Positions 17,481 to 26,061 of a stretch of DNA of 64,000 nt are shown here, piece by piece. The stretch spans positions 124,300-188,299 of the forward strand of contig NZ_LVEM01000006.1 of the NCBI RefSeq assembly GCF_001641335.1. Direction: 5' to 3'. The translations under genes and the position numbers were made by a program. The notes beneath the pieces are model-generated. The model was not told the origin of the DNA. It saw only the letters and a program-made list of their open reading frames with translations, and made no database searches. The DNA comes from Bradyrhizobium stylosanthis. Its GTDB lineage: Bacteria > Pseudomonadota > Alphaproteobacteria > Rhizobiales > Xanthobacteraceae. Numbering within the stretch: position 1 is the first letter of the stretch; every line of letters begins with the position of its first letter.

Positions 17481-17545
17481 ATCCAGCGACTAGGCCACGC
17501 CTGCGCAAGGTCCTATAACCCCGCGTGGGAACCACGAGGATACAC

Positions 17546-18694
17546 ATGTCTGAAGCTCAAATCACGGACTGGCTGGCGTCGCAGAAGCAGGCGATGATCG
17601 ATCTCTTGCGCGATGTCGTGAACATCGATTCCGGATCGTATGACAAGGAAGGCGTCGATGCGGTCGGTGCGCGGTTCGAGCGGCACTTTGCCGAGCACGG
17701 CATTCCCTGCCGGCGCGAGGCCGACGGCACGTTCGGCGATGCGATCCATGCCGAGGTAGCCAAGCCCGGCAGCAACGAGAAGCCGGTGCTGTTGATGGGC
17801 CATCGCGACACCGTGTTCGGCAAGGGCGAGGCCGGGCGGCGGCCGTTCACGATTCTGGACGGCCGCGCCTATGGTCCGGGGGTTTCCGACATGAAGTCCG
17901 GTCTCGTCATGAACGTGTTCGTGGCGACCGCCTTCCACAAGTTCGGCGGCTCGCCGCACCCGATCAAGGTGCTGATCACCTCGGACGAGGAGATCGGATC
18001 GCCGTCGTCGCGCCCGGTGATCGAGCGCGAGGGACGCGCCGCGCGCGCCGTGTTCAATTCCGAGCCGGGCCGCCCCACCGGCAATGTCGTGACGGGACGC
18101 AAGGGCGGCATCTTCATGCACATGACCATCACCGGCAAGGCCGCGCATTCCGGCGCCAATTTCAAAGCCGGCATCAGCGCGATCGGCGAGCTCGCGCACA
18201 AGATCGTGCAGATCCACGCGCTGACCGATCTCGACAAGGGCATCACGCTCAATGTCGGCCTCGTCTCCGGCGGGCAATCGGTCAACACCACGGCGCCTCA
18301 TGCCGAAGGCCAGATCGACCTGCGCTATGTCGATCCTGCCGATCGCGCCAGGATCATGGCCGCGATCGAGAACATCGTCGCGACCTCCTACGTGCCGGGC
18401 ACCAGCGCGACGCTGACGATCAAGGGCGAGTTCGTGCCGGTGGTGCAGAGCGCGGAGTCGAAGGCGCTGTTCGAAGGTTACCAGGCGGGCGCAAGGAAGG
18501 TCGGCCTCACCACGCTGCAGGGCGAGTTCTCCGGCGGCTGCGCCGATTCCGGCTTCACCGCCGCCGTGGGCACGCCGACCATCTGCGGCCTCGGCCCGGT
18601 CGGCGGCCTCGCGCACACGCCGGAGGAGTATCTCGAGATCGACAGCATCGTGCCGCGCGCACAGGCGCTGGCGCTGGCGATCTTGCGGGGGTAG
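17546..18694 (+). CDS. M20 family metallopeptidase (carboxypeptidase G2-like)
   Basis: 382 aa, starting at 17546 behind ACGAGGA. The dizinc M20 site is visible: GHRDTVF (first His), YGPGVSDMKSG (bridging Asp), SDEEIGS (catalytic Glu and ligand Glu), then AVFNSEPG (ligand Glu). A dimerisation lid domain begins at GGIFMHMTITGKAAHSGAN. The family removes C-terminal glutamate or cleaves acylated amino acids; no signal peptide is seen, so it is probably cytosolic. The exact substrate cannot be told from the sequence. Confidence 0.82.
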   Translation: MSEAQITDWLASQKQAMIDLLRDVVNIDSGSYDKEGVDAVGARFERHFAEHGIPCRREADGTFGDAIHAEVAKPGSNEKPVLLMGHRDTVFGKGEAGRRPFTILDGRAYGPGVSDMKSGLVMNVFVATAFHKFGGSPHPIKVLITSDEEIGSPSSRPVIEREGRAARAVFNSEPGRPTGNVVTGRKGGIFMHMTITGKAAHSGANFKAGISAIGELAHKIVQIHALTDLDKGITLNVGLVSGGQSVNTTAPHAEGQIDLRYVDPADRARIMAAIENIVATSYVPGTSATLTIKGEFVPVVQSAESKALFEGYQAGARKVGLTTLQGEFSGGCADSGFTAAVGTPTICGLGPVGGLAHTPEEYLEIDSIVPRAQALALAILRG

Positions 18695-18710
18695 CGCCAC
18701 ACGCTCGGTG

Positions 18711-18804
18711 CCGTAGGGTGGGCAAAGGCGCTCTTGCGCCGTGCCCACCATCTCTCTCGATCACGAAAAATGCGTGGGCACGCTTCGCTTTGCCCACCCT
18801 ACGG
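18711..18804. repeat. Intergenic palindromic repeat, family C copy 1
   Basis: CCGTAGGGTGGGCAAAG... paired with ...CTTTGCCCACCCTACGG, with inner GTGCCCAC/GTGGGCAC words. Second copy at 45748-45842. It sits between convergent genes and may act as a bidirectional terminator-like hairpin. Confidence 0.85.
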
Positions 18805-18817
18805 GACCGCCCGAGCC

Positions 18818-18973
18818 TTACGAATAGCTCGGCGCATCCGGCTTGCGGAAGATGTGGATGGGATCGCCCGGCACGATCGGCTGGCCCGAGAACATCGCAT
18901 AGGCGTAGAGCGCGAGATAGGCGATCGCGAGCGCGCCGATGGCGTAGAAGGCCCAGGTCGCGACGCGCTTCAT
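18818..18973 (-). CDS. 51-aa single-pass membrane protein, unknown
   Basis: A short frame with ATG at 18973 and a GGAGG-like site upstream. It encodes MKRVATWAFY, one hydrophobic helix (about residues 7-29, rich in Ala, Leu, Tyr), then a polar tail with PGDPIHIFRKPDAP. Codon use is typical of neighbours (third-position G/C). It stands alone between an intergenic repeat and the flavin reductase, on the same strand as the latter but about 670 bp upstream of its start. Function unknown. Confidence 0.6.
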   Translation of the reverse strand: MKRVATWAFYAIGALAIAYLALYAYAMFSGQPIVPGDPIHIFRKPDAPSYS

Positions 18974-19057
18974 CGTTCCGCTCCATTGCCTCCCGGATGG
19001 GAAGCTCAGGGCGCTTCTAGAGCGGTGCCGGAAAAAAGGCCAGCCTGAGTCAGGCGA

Positions 19058-19639
19058 TCAAATGCCGCGCCGGCTGCGCGCGGGAACGCTGACGTCGGCG
19101 AGCCTTACGGCGTCCTCGTCCTGGTCGACCGCCACATACTGGCCGTGCCAATAGGCCAGCGCCGCGGTGCGGGTCGAGCTCTTGATGTCCCTGACACGGC
19201 CGATGACGATGCCGTGCGAGTGCCGCTCGACGATCTCCTCGACCTCGCAATCGAAGGCCGACAACGCCCCCACCAGAAGCGGAACGCCCGAGACCGCCGT
19301 GATCCAATGGGCGCCGGCGAAGCGATCGGCCCCCTTCAGCCCGCCCTTGCCGGCAAAGCGTTCGGCGACGTCGAGCTGGTCGGCGTTGAGGATGTTCACG
19401 CCGAAGGCGCCGTGGCGCCTGATCAGCGGGAAGGACGAGGCATCGCGGTTGATGCTGACCAGCAGCGTCGGCGGCTCCACCGACAGCGAGGTCACCGAGG
19501 TCACCGTCATGCCAGTGATGTCCTTGCCCCGCCCGGCGGTGATGACGCTGACGCCGCCGGTGAGGTGGCGCATGGCGCCGCGGAAATCGGCGGGCGAAAC
19601 GGGGATTTCAGTCATGAGATCGCGGGGCACTACATTCAT
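19058..19639 (-). CDS. Flavin reductase (FMN reductase domain)
   Basis: 193 aa of the flavin-reductase-like/DIM6-NTAB family: FRGAMRHLTGGVSVIT, then GMTVTSVTSLSVEPPTLLVSINRDASS, which bind FMN, and GVNILNADQ. Such enzymes reduce FMN with NAD(P)H for partner monooxygenases. As the last gene after ssuADCB, it most likely supplies reduced FMN to the SsuD monooxygenase. It belongs to a different family from E. coli SsuE, so I give no symbol. An alternative ATG lies at 19615. Confidence 0.8.
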   Translation of the reverse strand: MNVVPRDLMTEIPVSPADFRGAMRHLTGGVSVITAGRGKDITGMTVTSVTSLSVEPPTLLVSINRDASSFPLIRRHGAFGVNILNADQLDVAERFAGKGGLKGADRFAGAHWITAVSGVPLLVGALSAFDCEVEEIVERHSHGIVIGRVRDIKSSTRTAALAYWHGQYVAVDQDEDAVRLADVSVPARSRRGI

Positions 19640-19671
19640 GGCATGGTCCCCAAGGCCGGGGTTCCCTCTAT

Positions 19672-20508
19672 TTAGGTACGATCTTCCGCCGACAAAAGGT
19701 GGCTCAAAATTGAGGCTTCGAGGCTCGCCAATTCAGCAGAGCCGCGTTCGCGGGGCCGGCCGGCGTTAACCACGACGTCATGGGCGATGCGCCCCTCCTC
19801 GATCACCAGCACCCGGTCGGCCAGCGCCACGGCCTCGGCAACGTCGTGGGTCACCAGGATCGCCGTAAAGCCCTGGTCGCGCCAGACCCGCTCCAGAAGG
19901 CGCTGCATCGAGATGCGGGTCAGCGCATCCAGCGCGCCGAGCGGCTCGTCGAAGGCCAGCACGCGCGGACGCGAGACCAGCGCGCGGCCGAGCGCGACGC
20001 GCTGCTTCTGGCCGCCTGACAGCACCGAAGGCCACTGGTCGCGCTTGTCGGCAAGGCCGACCTCGGTCAGCGCCCTCTCGGCGCGCGCATGCGCATCGGC
20101 GGAGGCGCGATCGCGGCCGAGCCCGACCTCGACATTGGCGAGCACGCGGGCCCAGGGCAACAGCCGCGGCTCCTGGAACATCACGCGGATGTCTTCCGCC
20201 TGCACGTCCTGACCGAAGCTGATGCTGCCGGCATTGGCCTTCTCCAGGCCTGCGATCAGGCGCAGCAGCGTGCTCTTGCCGCAACCGCTCTTGCCCACGA
20301 TAGCGACGAACTGGCCGGCGGGGATGTGCAGATCGATGCCGCGCAGCACCTCGTTGCTGCCGAAGGATTTGCGCAGGCCCCGGATGCTGAGCGGCAGGCC
20401 GATGGCTTGCTGCGGACGCTCCTCGCGCACGATGCGGGCGTGAGGGGCGAAACTTGCGCGGCTGGCGAGCTCGGTCTCGGAAAGGGAGGTACGAAGCGCT
20501 GTCTGCAT
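19672..20508 (-). CDS. ssuB: Aliphatic sulfonate ABC transporter ATPase SsuB
   Basis: 278 aa. Walker A GKSGCGKST (72-80), Q-loop FQEPRLLPW, signature LSGGQKQRVALGRAL, Walker B VLAFDEPLGALD and switch histidine in LVTHDVAEAV. The FQEPRLLPW and DALTR segments are typical of the nitrate/sulfonate/taurine importers. The start at 20508 has GGGAA upstream. It drives SsuC for sulfonate import when sulfate is scarce. Confidence 0.88.
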   Translation of the reverse strand: MQTALRTSLSETELASRASFAPHARIVREERPQQAIGLPLSIRGLRKSFGSNEVLRGIDLHIPAGQFVAIVGKSGCGKSTLLRLIAGLEKANAGSISFGQDVQAEDIRVMFQEPRLLPWARVLANVEVGLGRDRASADAHARAERALTEVGLADKRDQWPSVLSGGQKQRVALGRALVSRPRVLAFDEPLGALDALTRISMQRLLERVWRDQGFTAILVTHDVAEAVALADRVLVIEEGRIAHDVVVNAGRPRERGSAELASLEASILSHLLSAEDRT

Positions 20509-20528
20509 GTGATTCCCAGTATTTCTGC

Positions 20529-21335
20529 TTAACGTTTCTGGAAGGCGGGGTGCCAGGAGAGCGTCGCCCGCTCCAGCACGCGGGAGGCGCTGTCGGCGAG
20601 CTTGCCGAGCAGGGCGTAGATCAGGATCGAGAGCACGACGACGTCGATCAGCATGAACTCGCGCGCCTGCATCGCCATGTAACCGAGGCCCGACGAGGCC
20701 GCGATGGTCTCGGCGACGATCAGCGTCAGCCACATGATGCCGAGCGCGAAGCGGATGCCGACGAAGATCGAGGGCAGCGCGCCGGGGAAGATCACGCGGC
20801 GGAACAGTTCACCGTCCGTCATGCCGTAGATCCGGCCCATCTCGATCAGCTGCGGGTCGACGGTGCGGATGCCGTGCAGCGTGTTGAGGTAGATCGGGAA
20901 GAACACGCCGAGCGCCACCAGGAACAGCTTTGCGCTCTCGTCGATGCCGAACCACAGGATCACCAGCGGGATCAGCGCCAGATGCGGCACGTTGCGCACC
21001 ATCTGCAGCGTGGTGTCGGTGAGCTTCGCCGAGAGCTGCGACAGGCCGTTGGCGAGCCCGAAGGCGAAGCCGATGCTGCCGCCGATCAAGAAGCCGATCG
21101 AGGCGCGCCAGAACGAGACCCAGATATTGCGGACAAGCTCGCCGGAGAGCAGCAGCTTCCAGCCCGCGAGCAGGACGTCGCTCGGGGCCGGCAGCACCCG
21201 CGTCGGCACGAAGCCGGTGACGCTGGCGACCTGCCAGATCGCGATGATGGCGAGCGGCACGATCCACTGGATCAGGCCGTCGACGCGCGGCAGGCGGAAG
21301 CTGCGCGGAAGCGAAACGCTGTCGATCAGGCTCAT
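20529..21335 (-). CDS. ssuC: Aliphatic sulfonate ABC transporter permease SsuC
   Basis: 268 aa with about six membrane helices. The EAA cytoplasmic loop is recognisable in EMGRIYGMTDGELFRRVIFPGALPSIFVGIR. The N-terminal RVLPAPSDVLLAGWKLLLSGEL is usual for this permease subfamily. The start overlaps the ssuD stop by 4 bp (ATGA), so translation is coupled. Confidence 0.88.
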   Translation of the reverse strand: MSLIDSVSLPRSFRLPRVDGLIQWIVPLAIIAIWQVASVTGFVPTRVLPAPSDVLLAGWKLLLSGELVRNIWVSFWRASIGFLIGGSIGFAFGLANGLSQLSAKLTDTTLQMVRNVPHLALIPLVILWFGIDESAKLFLVALGVFFPIYLNTLHGIRTVDPQLIEMGRIYGMTDGELFRRVIFPGALPSIFVGIRFALGIMWLTLIVAETIAASSGLGYMAMQAREFMLIDVVVLSILIYALLGKLADSASRVLERATLSWHPAFQKR

Positions 21336-22489
21336 GACTGCGATACCCTGTGTTGCGGACGGAAATCGCTGCCGACCGTTTCACCGAACGGGCCGCCGTT
21401 GAAGTGCAGCCTGGTCACGTTGCTCGGCTGCTCCAGCGAGAGCAGCGGGAACACCAGCTCGGCGAAGCGATAGACTTCCTCCAGATGCGGGTAGCCCGAC
21501 ATGATGAAGGTATCGATGCCGATGTCCTGATACTCCTTGATGCGGGCCGCGACGGTCTGGGCGTCGCCGACCAGCGCCGTGCCGGCACCGCCGCGCACGA
21601 GGCCAACGCCGGCCCACAGGTTCGGAGCGATCTCGAGCTTGTCGCGCTTGCCGCCGTGGAGCTGCGCCATGCGCTGCTGTCCCACGGAGTCCATGCGGGC
21701 AAAGTTCTTTTGCGCCTTGGCGATGGTGTCGTCGTCGACGTGCTTGATCAACTCGTTCGCGGCGCGCCAAGCTTCTTCATTGGTCTCGCGGACGATGACG
21801 TGAAGGCGGATGCCGAAGGAGAGCTTTCGGCCGCGCGCGCTGGCGACCTCCCTCACCTTCGCGATCTTCTCGGCAACCAAGGCCGGCGGCTCGCCCCAGG
21901 TGAGATATTTGTCGACGGCATCGACCGCGACGTCGATGCCGGCATCGGACGAGCCGCCGAAATAGAGCGGCGGGCGCGGCGACTGCACCGGCGGAAACAG
22001 CAGCTTGCCGCCCTCGACATGGATGTGCTTGCCATCGACATCGACGGTCTTGCCGGCGAGCAGATCGCTGTAGACGCTAAGGAACTCGCGCGTGACCTCG
22101 TAGCGCTCGTCATGGCCAAGGAAGATGCCGTCGCCCTTGTTCTCGACGGGATCGCCGCCGGTGACGACGTTGACGAGCAGCCGGCCATTGGTGATCCGGT
22201 CGAGCGTCGCCGTCATGCGTGCCGCAACGCTCGGCGATTGCAGGCCGGGGCGCACGGCGACGAGATAGCGCAGCCGCTCGGTAAACGGCGCGACGCTGGA
22301 GGCGACGATCCAGGAATCCTCGCAGGAGCGCCCGGTCGGCAGCAGCACGCCGTAATAGCCGAGCTGGTCGGCGGCCTGCGCGATCTGGCGCAGATAGTTG
22401 AAGTTGACCTCGCGGCCGCCGATGCCGGTGCCGAGATAGCGGCCGTCACCGTGGGTCGGCAGGAACCAGAGAATGTTGCTCTTGCTCAT
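21332..22489 (-). CDS. ssuD: FMNH2-dependent alkanesulfonate monooxygenase SsuD
   Basis: 385 aa, the family length. It oxidises alkanesulfonates to aldehyde and sulfite with reduced flavin. The N-terminus NILWFLPTHGDGRYLGT, the SWIVASSVAPFTERLRYLVAVRPG barrel segment, and NVVTGGDP are diagnostic of the SsuD branch of the bacterial luciferase fold; the insertion loop of SsuD is present around 260-285. GGAG lies 8 nt upstream. Substrate arrives through SsuABC and reduced FMN probably from the reductase at 19058. Confidence 0.93.
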   Translation of the reverse strand: MSKSNILWFLPTHGDGRYLGTGIGGREVNFNYLRQIAQAADQLGYYGVLLPTGRSCEDSWIVASSVAPFTERLRYLVAVRPGLQSPSVAARMTATLDRITNGRLLVNVVTGGDPVENKGDGIFLGHDERYEVTREFLSVYSDLLAGKTVDVDGKHIHVEGGKLLFPPVQSPRPPLYFGGSSDAGIDVAVDAVDKYLTWGEPPALVAEKIAKVREVASARGRKLSFGIRLHVIVRETNEEAWRAANELIKHVDDDTIAKAQKNFARMDSVGQQRMAQLHGGKRDKLEIAPNLWAGVGLVRGGAGTALVGDAQTVAARIKEYQDIGIDTFIMSGYPHLEEVYRFAELVFPLLSLEQPSNVTRLHFNGGPFGETVGSDFRPQHRVSQS

Positions 22490-22505
22490 GGATGCGCTCC
22501 GATGG

Positions 22506-22592
22506 CTAGCCGTAGGTCGTGCCGACGGCGGCCGCGACGATTCCGACCGACGTGACGACGGCCGCGATCACGCGTTGAACGATACGCTTCAT
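22506..22592 (-). CDS. 28-aa hydrophobic micro-ORF between ssuA and ssuD
   Basis: ATG at 22592 preceded by AGAGG at good spacing. The peptide starts MKRIVQRVIAAVV, continues as one small hydrophobic helix rich in Val, Ala and Gly and ends TTYG before a TAG, 16 bp upstream of the ssuD ATG. It could be a small membrane peptide acting with the transporter, or a translated leader that couples ssuD translation. No homology can be checked here. Confidence 0.55.
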   Translation of the reverse strand: MKRIVQRVIAAVVTSVGIVAAAVGTTYG

Positions 22593-22630
22593 GTTCAGAC
22601 CTCTGTGAATGGGAAGAGTGGTCGGCACGA

Positions 22631-23593
22631 TCAGGCTGCCGGGTTGCGCCAGACGATGTCGCGGATCACGATCGGCTTGGGGATCAGGCCGAGCTTGTGG
22701 AAACGGTCGGCGACGCCCTGCTGGGTCGCGACGATGTCGTCGGTGACGGGGCCGACCACGAAGGACGAGCGGTGGGCCGCGATGGTCTGGATATCCAGGG
22801 GAATGCCGGTGACGGCGGCGAGCGATTTTGCGACCTCGTCGCGATGCTGCTCGGCCCATTTGGCGGTCGCGCTGGTGACGTCGACGATCTGCTGCAGCAC
22901 CGCGCCGTGGTTCTTCGCGAAGTCGCGGTTGGCGATGTAGAACGAGTTGGTCTTGGTGACCTCGCGCGCATTGATCAGGATGCGGCCGCTCTGCTTGGTC
23001 TCGCCGATCGCGAAATACGGATCCCAGATCGCCCAGGCCTCGATGCTGCCATTGGCGAAGGCGGGACCTGCATCCGGCGGCGTCAGATAGACCGGCGTGA
23101 TGTCGGCATAGGTGAGACCCGCCTTCTCCAGCGTCTGCACCACGATGTTGTGCGCGCTGGAGCCCTTGGTGAAACCGACGCGCTTGCCCTTCAGTTCCGC
23201 GATCGAGCGGATCGGCGAATCCTTCGGCACCAGGATGCCCTGGCCGTTGGTGATCGGCTGTCCCGCGGCGTAGACGATCGCAGCTCCGGCGGCCTGCGCG
23301 AACACCGGCGGAGAATCGCCGACGGCGCCATAGTCGACACTGCCGACATTCATCGCCTCCATCATCGGCGGCCCCGAGGAGAACTCGACCCATTTCACCT
23401 CGATACCCTGCGGCAAGAAATGTTTTTCCAGGGCGGCCTGCTGGCGCGTGATGACCAGCACGCCGTTCTTCTGGTAGCCGATACGAATTTCCTTCACCGC
23501 GCCTTGTGGCGTTCCTTGCGCGTTCGTGCGGGAGACGAACGCAGCGGCAACTGCGGTTCCGGCAGACAATTTCAAGAAGTCGCGACGCTGCAT
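22631..23593 (-). CDS. ssuA: Sulfonate ABC transporter substrate-binding protein SsuA
   Basis: 320 aa. The start at 23593 is chosen for the GGGAG site and because it opens a twin-arginine signal (QRRDFLKLSAGTAVAAAF, then ...RTNAQG). The mature protein has the NMT1/SsuA-like fold: EIRIGYQKNGVLVITRQQ, VEFSSGPPMMEAMNVGSVDYGAVGDSPP and GKRVGFTKGSSAHN. It captures sulfonates in the periplasm for SsuBC. It is the first gene of the leftward operon. Confidence 0.9.
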   Translation of the reverse strand: MQRRDFLKLSAGTAVAAAFVSRTNAQGTPQGAVKEIRIGYQKNGVLVITRQQAALEKHFLPQGIEVKWVEFSSGPPMMEAMNVGSVDYGAVGDSPPVFAQAAGAAIVYAAGQPITNGQGILVPKDSPIRSIAELKGKRVGFTKGSSAHNIVVQTLEKAGLTYADITPVYLTPPDAGPAFANGSIEAWAIWDPYFAIGETKQSGRILINAREVTKTNSFYIANRDFAKNHGAVLQQIVDVTSATAKWAEQHRDEVAKSLAAVTGIPLDIQTIAAHRSSFVVGPVTDDIVATQQGVADRFHKLGLIPKPIVIRDIVWRNPAA

Positions 23594-23620
23594 TCCAAAC
23601 TCCCGGCCGCCTGCGGCCGT

Positions 23621-23645
23621 CATCATTCATGTTTGACGAATGATG
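23621..23645 (-). promoter_or_regulatory. Inverted repeat in the ssuA leader, candidate operator
   Basis: CATCATTC, 9-nt spacer, GAATGATG: a perfect 8-9-8 dyad 28 bp upstream of the ssuA start codon. The position fits a repressor operator or a leader hairpin controlling the ssu operon. No regulator gene is adjacent. Confidence 0.4.
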
Positions 23646-23978
23646 GGGCGCGTTACAGAAGCTGTCGAGACATCGGGGAAAATAGCGATGCGAACACTGC
23701 GCGCGCGGCAACGCGCGTGATTAATCTTTCAAGCAGCGGAGCGAACGCAGATGGAATTTTTCTGCACGCGGATGTGAAGACCGCGCACTCGCGCTCCGGG
23801 AAACCTGCGCCCGAAACCAAAACTGCGAAAACAACCCCATGCACAGTAGGCGGGGGTACACGAAATCAACGACTTACGAATTGTCCGAAATTTTCTTCGA
23901 GGCGTCGGGCAAAACAGGGGCATAATGGCATTGTGGCGGACTGGAGCCATGGTGTCGGAAGCTCCATCCACCGCCTCG

Positions 23979-24082
23979 CTGTCATTCCCCGCGAAGGCGG
24001 GGAATCCAGTATTCCAGAGACGCCAACGTTTCATACGGACGCCGCGGCGTACTGATCGCCCGGTCAAGCCGGGCGATGACAC
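23979..24082. repeat. Intergenic repeat, family D
   Basis: TGTCATTCCCCGCGAAGGCGGGGAATCC on the left and GCCCGGTCAAGCCGGGCGATGACA on the right: two hairpins framed by TGTCAT/ATGACA ends, in the gap between ssuA and the P450 gene. Confidence 0.65.
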
Positions 24083-24131
24083 TGCGATTGTGGCAACGGC
24101 CCATCCCGTCAACGAATGCACATTACCGAAA

Positions 24132-25298
24132 CTAATGCAGCCACTTCACCGGCAGGTTCTGCAAGCCCCTGAACGCCCAGCCGCCGATCCGCACCGGCTC
24201 GTCGTCGGCGATCTCGAGCTGCCTTGCGCGCGCGAACACGGTCGGCAGCGCGACGTCGGCGATCATCGCGCGCGAAGCGAAGGCGCCGGCGCAGAAATGC
24301 GGGCCGGCGCCGAAGGCGACGCTCTTCGAGGTGTCGCGCGTCACGTCGAACAGGTCGGCGCGCTCAAAATGCTTCTCGTCGCGGTTGGCGGAGCCGAACA
24401 TCAGGAACACGCGCTCGTCCGCCTCGAATTCGACATCGCGGATGCCCCAGGGCTTTGCGATCCGCCGCGGCGACATGCCGATCGGCGAGATCCAGCGGGC
24501 ATATTCCTCGAAGGCCTGGAGCCAGGTCACCTCGCCCCTTCGCACGAGGTCGAGCTGGTCGGGATGGGTCAGGAGCGCCCACACCGTGCCGGCGATGGCC
24601 TTGCGCGGCTCGTTCTGCCCGCCCGAGATCGCAAGCTTGACGTTGGCGCGCACGCTCTCCATGGCCATGCCGGAGGCGAGGAGCACGCCCAGAATGCTCT
24701 GGTCGGGCTTCTCACGCATCACCGGCAGGATGTCGTCGATCGCGGCATCGATGCCCGACGTCGCCGCGTGGCAGCGCGCTTCGACCGCGGGATCGCCGGC
24801 ATAATTGGCGATGCCCTCGATCATGCCCTGCGACCACGCATCCATGTCCTGAAAGCCGATATTGGTGAGGCCGGTGATCGACTTCAGGCATTCGCCGGAG
24901 AATGGCAGCGCGAAGTCGCGCATGAAATCGATCCGGCCCGGCCCGATTGAATCGAGGATGCGGTCGGCATGGGCCTGGAACAGCGCGGTCCAGTACGCCT
25001 TCACCGTCCTCGGCGACACCGTCGGAAACATCGCTCGTCGCTCGACCTGGTGCGCCTCGCCGTCCTTGCGCATCATGTTGTGGCCCATCAACCGGTTCAT
25101 CAGGCCGGCCGGCTGGTGCGAGGAGAACACGTCGATCTGCTTCTCCGAGATCGAGATGTCGTCGCGGCTCGTCAGCAACGTCGAGCCGAGCTGCGGCACG
25201 AACGCGATCGGCGCTTCTCTCCGCATCTTCGCGAGCATCGGATAAGGATCGGCCCAGAATGCGGCCGGGTCGATGTCGATACGCGGCGCCGTGCTCAA
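24132..25298 (-). CDS. Cytochrome P450
   Basis: 388 aa from a TTG start at 25298, behind GGGAG at 6 nt. It is a soluble bacterial P450. The heme motif FGAGPHFCAGAFAS places the heme thiolate at Cys336, the K-helix ExxR is in FEEYARW, and the PERF-like segment is RDEKHFERADLFD. The I-helix reads ISGGQNEPRKA, so the usual acid-Thr pair that delivers protons to oxygen is replaced by Asn-Glu-Pro. The substrate is unknown and no ferredoxin or reductase gene is adjacent. It stands alone between ssu and the secretion locus. Confidence 0.88.
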   Translation of the reverse strand: MSTAPRIDIDPAAFWADPYPMLAKMRREAPIAFVPQLGSTLLTSRDDISISEKQIDVFSSHQPAGLMNRLMGHNMMRKDGEAHQVERRAMFPTVSPRTVKAYWTALFQAHADRILDSIGPGRIDFMRDFALPFSGECLKSITGLTNIGFQDMDAWSQGMIEGIANYAGDPAVEARCHAATSGIDAAIDDILPVMREKPDQSILGVLLASGMAMESVRANVKLAISGGQNEPRKAIAGTVWALLTHPDQLDLVRRGEVTWLQAFEEYARWISPIGMSPRRIAKPWGIRDVEFEADERVFLMFGSANRDEKHFERADLFDVTRDTSKSVAFGAGPHFCAGAFASRAMIADVALPTVFARARQLEIADDEPVRIGGWAFRGLQNLPVKWLH

Positions 25299-26061
25299 GC
25301 TTCGCTCCCTTGCTGTCGTCTTGAGGTCAAGTCGATGCCAAGGCTAGCGCCTTCGGGGCCCGGTGTCTGTCCCCAGCGATTGGGACAGGCGGCCCCGGGA
25401 TGCGCCTTCAGAAGACGAGCACGCGCCGGCGAGACGGATTGCCCGCGAGGACGGGCGTCGACAACTCAAGAGTTAACGCTCGTTATAATTCTGATTTATG
25501 AACACTTTTGATCGAGATACCAATCAAGCGCATCGTAAGCGAGTGATGATATCGAATAACGACGATATTCAGAATCGCCTATAAAAATAGTAGTTCAGTG
25601 GTTAAAACGGTCGCGCTCGACCTGAGGCTTCACATTCGTCAGAAGTGCCGCGATGCCCGCTTCGTGAGCGCAGCGACATTGCGCCGCTATTTACAAGATT
25701 TAATGATTGGTTTAACGTTTCTACTTTCGTCGAGGTTGCGGGCTCGACAAGCATTGAAATTGCGCACCTACAGGCACTTGAACAGAGTTGGCCCTGATTG
25801 ATTGAGAGGGCTTCAGAGTAGAGTTCAATTGTTGTTTGAGGAGGCGGCCATGTTTGAGCCCGCTGTTTGCTTCAGGAAATATTCAATCAGCAAGGCGTGA
25901 TCGTCGCTCGAGGCGGCGCGCGCTTTCGACTGCGTTGTAAGCTCGATCTCTCACCCGTTGAGAGACGATGAATTCCTGTTTTGTTGTGTAATGCGTGCGT
26001 CCCCTCCAGGCGATGGGAAATTCTTCGACGAATTTCAATCCATTTATCCTCGGAGGAATCG
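25299..26061. other. Relatively AT-rich non-coding region before the secretion locus
   Basis: About 25480-25700 is clearly richer in A and T than the rest of the window, with runs like TATAATTCTGATTTATGA and ATATCGAATAACGACGATATTC. No convincing gene. It probably holds the promoter of the secretion locus; GGAGG just before 26062 begins the first small gene. Confidence 0.5.

Larger units (their letters stand above)
23594..24131. other. Intergenic region upstream of ssuA
   Basis: Contains the ssuA leader dyad (23621-23645), an AT-richer promoter-like stretch (about 23680-23930) and repeat family D. No gene seen. Confidence 0.6.

Noticed and set aside
25598..25801. 67-codon frame in the AT-richer region
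   Set aside because: Non-ATG start without a ribosome binding site, basic random-looking protein, no domain.
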